From the NCBI GenBank assembly GCA_964399875.1, contig CAYNRQ010000007.1:1-27361 (forward strand): a stretch of 27,361 nucleotides of DNA. Reading direction: 5' to 3'. Position 1 is the first letter of the stretch. Each line of letters starts with the position of its first letter. The stretch is from CAYNRQ01 sp964399875. Lineage in GTDB: Archaea > Aenigmatarchaeota > Aenigmatarchaeia > QMZP01. Positions 23,332 through 27,361 of this stretch are shown here, piece by piece. A program made the position numbers and the translations under genes. The notes under the pieces were generated by a model. The model made no database searches and was not told where the DNA came from. It worked only from the letters and a program-made list of their open reading frames with translations.

Positions 23332-24048
23332 ATGAGCAGAGGAATGAGTCTAATTTCTGGTGTAATATTCTTAGCAATCACAATAGCAGTGACTGTTTTA
23401 ATATACGAAGCCGGTATGCCTGCTATTCAGAAAATGCAGGCAGCGTCAGTGATTGAAAAAATGAAGGACACATTTACAGAACTGGATAAGATAATAAGGA
23501 AAGTGGCTTCTGAGGGCAAATATTCAAAAAGGACTGTTTACCTAAGGGTTGATCCAGGCAGATTGACAGTAAATGAAACAACCGATTCTATCTATTGGGA
23601 GGTGGAAACAGATACCCCTGTTATTTCATCAGGCACATCGCAAAGATTCGGCAATGTTATTATAGGTGCAAATCTAGAGGCATCTGCCTATGAAGGAACC
23701 TACGAAGGAACCGATGCCTATATACTTGAAAATGAATACCTTAGAGTTTATATCAAAAAGATCGGGTCTTCAGGCAGTTATGCAAGCTATAGCACCTCTG
23801 ACATATTGTTGGCAGTATATAACAAGGATACAAAGAATTGGTTGGATCTTCATTCCCTGCAGATATCCATTGATAATAAAGTAACATCAATGTCTGGAAA
23901 TGGATACACCGCCATGCTGGATTCAGGCTATAACCTGCCTTATGCTGCTGCATTTGCAAGAATGAATTCCAGTTATATAGATTACTATATCAATTTTACA
24001 CTAACCTCAGGGGCAGATTTTATAGAAATAGAGGCGAATAAGGTATGA
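23332..24048 (+). CDS. Pilin-like secreted protein with class III signal peptide
   Basis: A 238 aa protein with a very short class III signal peptide. SRG is followed by MSLISGVIFLAITIAVTVLIY, so cleavage by an archaeal prepilin peptidase after Gly4 is expected, leaving the hydrophobic N-terminal assembly helix. The rest is polar, beta-rich and rich in Thr, Ser and Tyr, with several potential N-glycosylation sequons (for example NET near residue 83, NSS and NFT near the C terminus). YEGT is repeated in tandem at residues 120-127. It ends in an ATGA overlap with a second pilin-like gene. It may be a minor or adhesive pilin; the globular domain matches no family I recognise. The glycan genes around it could modify it. 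Confidence 0.75.
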   Translation: MSRGMSLISGVIFLAITIAVTVLIYEAGMPAIQKMQAASVIEKMKDTFTELDKIIRKVASEGKYSKRTVYLRVDPGRLTVNETTDSIYWEVETDTPVISSGTSQRFGNVIIGANLEASAYEGTYEGTDAYILENEYLRVYIKKIGSSGSYASYSTSDILLAVYNKDTKNWLDLHSLQISIDNKVTSMSGNGYTAMLDSGYNLPYAAAFARMNSSYIDYYINFTLTSGADFIEIEANKV

Positions 24049-24533
24049 AAAAAACCATAATTGGCATTTCACCTATAATATCCGCAGTTATACTCATAGC
24101 TATTGTAGTGACTATAGCAACTATTGTTGCACCATGGGCACTAAATATAGCACTTAATGTATCGAATAGAACAGGTGGTGATATAGATCAGAGGCTTATA
24201 TGCCAGAACACGGATTATGATTTTGATACAAACTATGGAACATATGGAATAAACTGGAATTTTACAGGTTCTAGCGATTGGTTAAGAGCAAGAATAGTAA
24301 ATACAGGAACACAAAAACTTTATGGTTTTTCTTTTGAAATAGTTCTGAACACATCAGAAATAAGATCCTATGACGTTAATTCTACAAGTCAAAAAACACA
24401 GTCAAATCCAATGTTACCAGGAGAATGGGCATTACTGGACGCTGTCCTCACAGATGATATAAATAATACTCTGACTGAGGTCAAAATTCTTAATGATGCA
24501 TGCCCTAGTAAATCCATAACACAGGAAGTATAA
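24045..24533 (+). CDS. Archaeal type IV pilin-like protein
   Basis: A 162 aa protein beginning MKKTIIG, then ISPIISAVILIAIVVTIATIVAPWA. This is the class III signal peptide and assembly helix of archaeal type IV pilins (archaeal type IV pilin N-terminal domain), with cleavage after Gly7. The C-terminal domain is beta-rich and has several N-x-S/T sequons (NVS, NRT, NFT, NTS, NST, NNT) and two cysteines, one early and one near the end, that could pair. The start overlaps the stop of the preceding pilin gene, so the two subunits are probably made together. No prepilin peptidase, ATPase or platform gene is in the window. Confidence 0.82.
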   Translation: MKKTIIGISPIISAVILIAIVVTIATIVAPWALNIALNVSNRTGGDIDQRLICQNTDYDFDTNYGTYGINWNFTGSSDWLRARIVNTGTQKLYGFSFEIVLNTSEIRSYDVNSTSQKTQSNPMLPGEWALLDAVLTDDINNTLTEVKILNDACPSKSITQEV

Positions 24534-24563
24534 TATATCAAATATGGTAATTTATATCCAGAC

Positions 24564-24573
24564 TTATAATATT
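24564..24573 (+). promoter_or_regulatory. TATA box of the zinc-ribbon coiled-coil gene
   Basis: TTATAATATT is centred about 23 bases before the ATG at 24591, in the 57-base gap after the second pilin gene. It predicts a near-leaderless transcript and separates this gene from the pilin unit. The rest of the gap shows nothing else. Confidence 0.5.
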
Positions 24574-24590
24574 ATAATAGGGGAATATTC

Positions 24591-25073
24591 ATGCCAGACA
24601 ATGACGAGCCTGAGCATCAGGAAGATGAAGAATTGGATGAATCCACCACAGATAGCACAGATTCTAAGCCAAAAGATAAATTAGTGCAGGAAATAATCAC
24701 ACACATCAATACAATAGAGCAGAAAGTAAATTCTTTAAAGGATACAATAGCAGAGACAAAAGATATGATTATAGTCAATCAATTGGATATTATTAATCTA
24801 AAGAATGAGATTGATAAGCTGAGGCTCACAACAAATGCCGTTTCTCCTGAATCAGCAGAGATGCTGCAGAATCTGGGCAAATCCTTGGAAAAGACAAAGA
24901 AAATAGATATGCTAGATGACGTGATCAATGAAATCAATAAAATAAAGCAGGAAATGAAAAACATAAAGCAAGCAGAAACCATAAAAAAAACAGGGCCAAA
25001 AAAATGCAGTGAATGCGGCGCCAAATTGTCAGAGACAGCAAGATTTTGCAAAAAATGCGGCAAAAAGGTTTAA
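24591..25073 (+). CDS. Acidic coiled-coil protein with C-terminal zinc ribbon
   Basis: A 160 aa protein without signal peptide or membrane helix. Residues 1-26 are strongly acidic (many Asp, Glu, Ser and Thr). Residues 29-130 show heptad-like spacing of Ile, Leu and Val with charged residues and should form a coiled coil. The last 24 residues are a zinc ribbon of the form CSEC...CKKC (C139, C142, C153, C156). Such short ribbons usually serve protein-protein or nucleic-acid contacts. I do not recognise the family. It lies between pilin genes and two further coiled-coil genes, so a shared structural or assembly role is possible but unproven. Confidence 0.75.
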   Translation: MPDNDEPEHQEDEELDESTTDSTDSKPKDKLVQEIITHINTIEQKVNSLKDTIAETKDMIIVNQLDIINLKNEIDKLRLTTNAVSPESAEMLQNLGKSLEKTKKIDMLDDVINEINKIKQEMKNIKQAETIKKTGPKKCSECGAKLSETARFCKKCGKKV

Positions 25074-25074
25074 C

Positions 25075-25128
25075 ATGGCAAGAATAGGAAAGAATTATAA
25101 AGATGCCAAGAGAAATTTAAAGGGATAG
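25075..25128 (+). CDS. Possible 17-residue small ORF
   Basis: Starting at the ATG two bases after the zinc-ribbon gene stop, MARIGKNYKDAKRNLKG reads to TAG at 25126-25128, two bases before the ATG of the next coiled-coil gene. It is basic and in the right position for a leader peptide or coupling ORF, but this short length is easily reached by chance and nothing else supports it. Confidence 0.15.
   Translation: MARIGKNYKDAKRNLKG
25094..25103 (+). promoter_or_regulatory. Weak TATA candidate before the basic coiled-coil gene
   Basis: AATTATAAAG is centred about 31 bases before the ATG at 25130. It could drive this gene with a leader of a few bases. AGGGATAGG directly in front of the ATG could alternatively act as a ribosome site on a longer transcript from the zinc-ribbon gene. 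Confidence 0.3.
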
Positions 25129-25129
25129 G

Positions 25130-25801
25130 ATGAAAAAAATACTAAAATATCCTCCAAAAAAAGGATTCAAAAGCGAAATACGGGAATTAAAGGACGGAAT
25201 TAAAAAATTAATAGATATTGAGTTGAGGAAAAGGCTCGAAAAATTCGAGAAAAATATGGATCTGAAAAGAGAAAAATCCATTTCTAAATTTAAAATAAAT
25301 ATGAAAGGTGAACTCTTAGAATTGAAAACCGCTATAGAAGCCAATGAAATATCAAAATTTCTGGGCGCTATAAGAAAAAACAGGGAAAGCATAGAGAGAA
25401 TAGAAAACAGGATAAGGGATTTTGAAAGAATCAAAAAAGCTTTAATGGAAATGAAAAAACCAGTTAAAGAAAAAGTAACAGAAGAGATCTTCAGGGAATT
25501 TGAAAAGATCAATGAGGCAATAGAACAAAATGCAGCAAAAAACAACAAGTTTTACAAAAAAATTAACAACTGGGCAGGAAATGTCAATACAAAAATAGAA
25601 GAACTAAAAAAACTGGAAATTCTGTTCAAAAAGATGAATGCAGAGCATATGACCAGGGATATGGAAAGCTTAAAAACAAAAATGCAATGGCTTGAAGAAA
25701 ATATAGAAAAAATCAATCTAAAACCCCTTTATACAAAAATCAAGGAAATAGAGCAAGAGTTAAGAGCAACACATGTTGCTTCCCCCCTTGTTATAGAGTA
25801 A
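25130..25801 (+). CDS. Basic coiled-coil protein of unknown function
   Basis: A 223 aa protein made almost wholly of Lys, Glu, Ile, Leu and Arg in heptad-like order, without signal peptide, membrane helix or known motif. The longest helical stretches are about residues 14-110 and 115-213. A single NNWAGNV break near 146-152 interrupts the helix. Overall charge is basic. I do not recognise the family. It is flanked by two other coiled-coil genes, and the three may form one complex. A structural or chromosome- or envelope-organising role would be a guess. Confidence 0.65.
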   Translation: MKKILKYPPKKGFKSEIRELKDGIKKLIDIELRKRLEKFEKNMDLKREKSISKFKINMKGELLELKTAIEANEISKFLGAIRKNRESIERIENRIRDFERIKKALMEMKKPVKEKVTEEIFREFEKINEAIEQNAAKNNKFYKKINNWAGNVNTKIEELKKLEILFKKMNAEHMTRDMESLKTKMQWLEENIEKINLKPLYTKIKEIEQELRATHVASPLVIE

Positions 25802-25845
25802 CCTATGATGTTTAAGGCCCTTTTGCAGCAGACCCCCCAGCACAG

Positions 25846-25867
25846 TTTAATATTTAAATATTTAAAA
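25846..25867 (+). promoter_or_regulatory. TATA region of the long coiled-coil gene
   Basis: An AT-only run containing TTTAATATTT (centre about 24 bases before the ATG at 25874) followed by TAAATATTTAAAA. The first element has the right distance for leaderless transcription; the second is too close. The remainder of the 72-base gap holds a C-rich patch (GACCCCCCAG) without an obvious role. Confidence 0.5.
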
Positions 25868-25873
25868 TAAATC

Positions 25874-27163
25874 ATGGGTCTATTTGGTTTATTCGGAAAA
25901 AAGAAGGAGCTGCCACCTGAGGAAGAAAAGGCTGCAGAAGAGAAACCACAGGCTATAAGCGCGGCAGAGATACAGGAATGGTTGGATAAAACATTTTCTG
26001 AAAAAATAAAAAAGGTAGAAACAGACGCAAGAGAAATTTATAATGAAATAACATCCCAGCTCTCGGTTATGGAATCGTCCCTCAATACACTGGGAAATGC
26101 AGGTTTTGAGATTGATGATAAAACATATACTGCAGCAAACATGGTAAAGGATTCTTTTGTTAAAAAAGCATACAGTCTGATGAGCAATATTCAGAAAATT
26201 GCAAAGGATCTGAATTATTCTTTGTTAAAGGATTTCCAAAAAAGCACGTTAGACGTTATGAAAGAGCTGAAAAATATAACACCCAAACAGGGAATTCTTC
26301 TTTCTAAATATTTCGGCAATGAAAGCAGGTCTGTAGCGAAAAATATAGACACCATAGAAAAAAAACTAAAATCCTTGAGACAATTCCTAGATTCTGACGG
26401 AAAGATTATGTGGTTAGTAGAGGAGACAAAAAACAATGCAAACAGGCAGACAGAACTTCTGGAACAGTTAAAATTCCTCGAAAAAAAGGAAAAAGAACTG
26501 CAAAAGAACATAAAGGAATTAGAAAAAGAAAAAGAAAAAGATGATCAGACCCTAAAAAATAATCTAAAAAGCAAAGAATGGAAATTCATAGAAGATGCGG
26601 ATAAAGAAATAGAAAATATAAACAAAAAAACATTGGAGATAGAGAACGACATAAATCTGAAATTTTCTTCAATGAAAAGACCTTTCAAAAAACTAAGGCA
26701 TAGCGTAGACAAAAAACAGGTCTTTCCTGAAAATCCGTTCAGAGATATTGTTTTGCCAGATAATGAAAATCAGTGGAAGACTATCCTTCTGGAAATAAAA
26801 AAACTCTCAGATGAGAAAAAAATAAACCTTAAAGAGAGTGAAAGCAAAAAGGTAAACAATCTTATTAATTTTATGGATACAGAGCTGCCAGAATTAAAGA
26901 AGATTTATAATGATCTTCTTTCCAAGAAACAGGAAAAAGAAAACAGGAAAAAAAACCATTCAGGAATAATCAAAAAAAAGGAGATTATATCAGAGAAAAT
27001 AAAAAAGCAGGAAGAAGAAATATGCAACTTGAAAAAAGAATCAAGCGAAATCGAAAAGGAAAAAGATAAGGTAAAAGAGGAACTTCTCGAAAAAAAGAAA
27101 GAAATAGAAAAACTGGTTCTTGAAAGCGGCGGAAAAAAACTTGATATCAAGTTACCTAACTAG
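25874..27163 (+). CDS. Long coiled-coil protein of unknown function
   Basis: A 429 aa cytosolic protein. The N terminus is MGLFGLFGKKK, a short hydrophobic and basic start, followed by an acidic Pro-rich linker to about residue 30. Residues 30-175 are helical with a mixed composition (possibly a helical bundle). Residues 175-260 and 300-415 are strongly predicted coiled coil with long Lys-Glu runs. Between them lies a less charged segment around residues 268-300 (KKQVFPENPFRDIVLPDNENQW). A SMC/Rad50-like ATPase is excluded because there is no Walker A or signature motif. The family is unknown to me. It seems to be leaderless with its own promoter, and closes the run of three coiled-coil genes after the pilins. 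Confidence 0.7.
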   Translation: MGLFGLFGKKKELPPEEEKAAEEKPQAISAAEIQEWLDKTFSEKIKKVETDAREIYNEITSQLSVMESSLNTLGNAGFEIDDKTYTAANMVKDSFVKKAYSLMSNIQKIAKDLNYSLLKDFQKSTLDVMKELKNITPKQGILLSKYFGNESRSVAKNIDTIEKKLKSLRQFLDSDGKIMWLVEETKNNANRQTELLEQLKFLEKKEKELQKNIKELEKEKEKDDQTLKNNLKSKEWKFIEDADKEIENINKKTLEIENDINLKFSSMKRPFKKLRHSVDKKQVFPENPFRDIVLPDNENQWKTILLEIKKLSDEKKINLKESESKKVNNLINFMDTELPELKKIYNDLLSKKQEKENRKKNHSGIIKKKEIISEKIKKQEEEICNLKKESSEIEKEKDKVKEELLEKKKEIEKLVLESGGKKLDIKLPN

Positions 27164-27266
27164 CACAGTCCGTTAATCTGTTAATTTTAATACAAAACTG
27201 GCAGCAGCATGTAAGTAAAGTATATCCCTCCCCATATATTTGTAGACCACGCAGTCTCTAAATTGG

Positions 27267-27361
27267 TTATGATGTCAGATACAGCTCATAAACCATTCTC
27301 AAAAGATAATAGTCGGTTAGCTCCTTACCACCAGTCACATACAATTGGTTAATAAGACTGG
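27267..27361 (-). CDS. Possible 3' end of a gene entering from the right
   Basis: One minus-strand frame is open from the window edge (first whole codon at 27359) to TAA at 27267-27269, giving about 30 residues that end LLRMVYELYLTS. The amino acid mix is protein-like (Leu, Tyr, Val, Thr), but a frame of this length is not rare by chance. The 103 bases between this stop and the long coiled-coil gene contain no tRNA or clear terminator that I can see; only a short TTAATTTTAAT stretch could help end transcription. Confidence 0.25.
   Translation of the reverse strand, partial: SLINQLYVTGGKELTDYYLLRMVYELYLTS

Noticed and set aside
25874..27163. SMC/Rad50-like chromosome protein.
   Set aside because: Coiled coil is extensive, but there is no Walker A, Walker B or signature motif.
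27331..27361. Inverted repeat CCAGTC...GACTGG at the right edge as a terminator or transposon end.
   Set aside because: The stem is only six bases around a 19-base spacer, lacks a T-run, overlaps a possible coding frame, and is cut by the window edge.
1..27361. CRISPR arrays, tRNA or rRNA genes, insertion sequences.
   Set aside because: No regularly spaced repeats, no cloverleaf-like stretch with a T-loop motif, and no transposase were seen. Gaps between genes are under 100 bases, apart from 103-198 at the right end.

Overview
The window looks like archaeal DNA: AT-rich, close to gene-saturated, with heavy use of ATA (Ile) and AGA/AGG (Arg). Archaeal signs include TTTAWATA-type TATA boxes about 24-27 bases before many start codons (leaderless transcripts), GGTGATC-like ribosome sites inside operons, class III (pilin-type) signal peptides, and stand-alone GT2, DUF2304 and AglD/UPF0104-type envelope genes. 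A lineage cannot be fixed by eye; a small-genome (DPANN-like) or Altiarchaeota-like archaeon is only a guess. Almost everything concerns the cell surface.

Layout. (1) Bases 1-8853, plus strand: one tightly packed operon whose 5' end lies outside the window. It encodes an oxidoreductase, an SpsF-type cytidylyltransferase, a class III aminotransferase, a NeuB-type nonulosonate synthase, a GNAT acyltransferase, a PIG-L deacetylase, a sugar formyltransferase fused to 5-formyl-THF cyclo-ligase, GlyA and FolD. (2) 8848-11236, minus strand: a Wzx-like flippase and a sugar-nucleotide epimerase. (3) 11285-12736, plus strand: a GT39/PMT-like membrane glycosyltransferase. (4) 12728-14134, minus strand: a B12-domain radical SAM enzyme. 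(5) 14218-15267, plus strand: a FemAB-like acyltransferase. (6) 15245-21588, minus strand: NodB deacetylase, DUF2304, GT2, CysN, CysD, TauE/SafE permease, a ribbon-helix-helix protein and an alkaline-phosphatase-superfamily enzyme. (7) 21640-23300, plus strand: an AglD-like membrane protein and a sugar-1-phosphate nucleotidyltransferase. (8) 23332-27163, plus strand: two pilin-like proteins followed by three coiled-coil proteins of unknown function, one with a zinc ribbon. The last 200 bases hold at most the tail of a gene on the minus strand.

How it may work together (inference). The first operon appears to build an acidic nonulosonate-type sugar and trim it: PIG-L exposes an amine and the formyltransferase adds formyl from 10-formyl-THF. 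GlyA loads THF from serine, FolD oxidises methylene-THF to 10-formyl-THF, and the fused cyclo-ligase recovers the 5-formyl-THF that GlyA is known to make as a side product. This is a closed one-carbon loop inside a glycan operon and is the main candidate for an undescribed system. A second theme is sulfate activation (CysDN plus a TauE-type permease) with no APS kinase or reductase in the window; its CysD carries a Cys-Cys/CxxC quartet like that of APS reductases.

Two of the three divergent gene pairs are separated by only 48-51 bases with one central TATA box, and all three convergent pairs overlap at their 3' ends.
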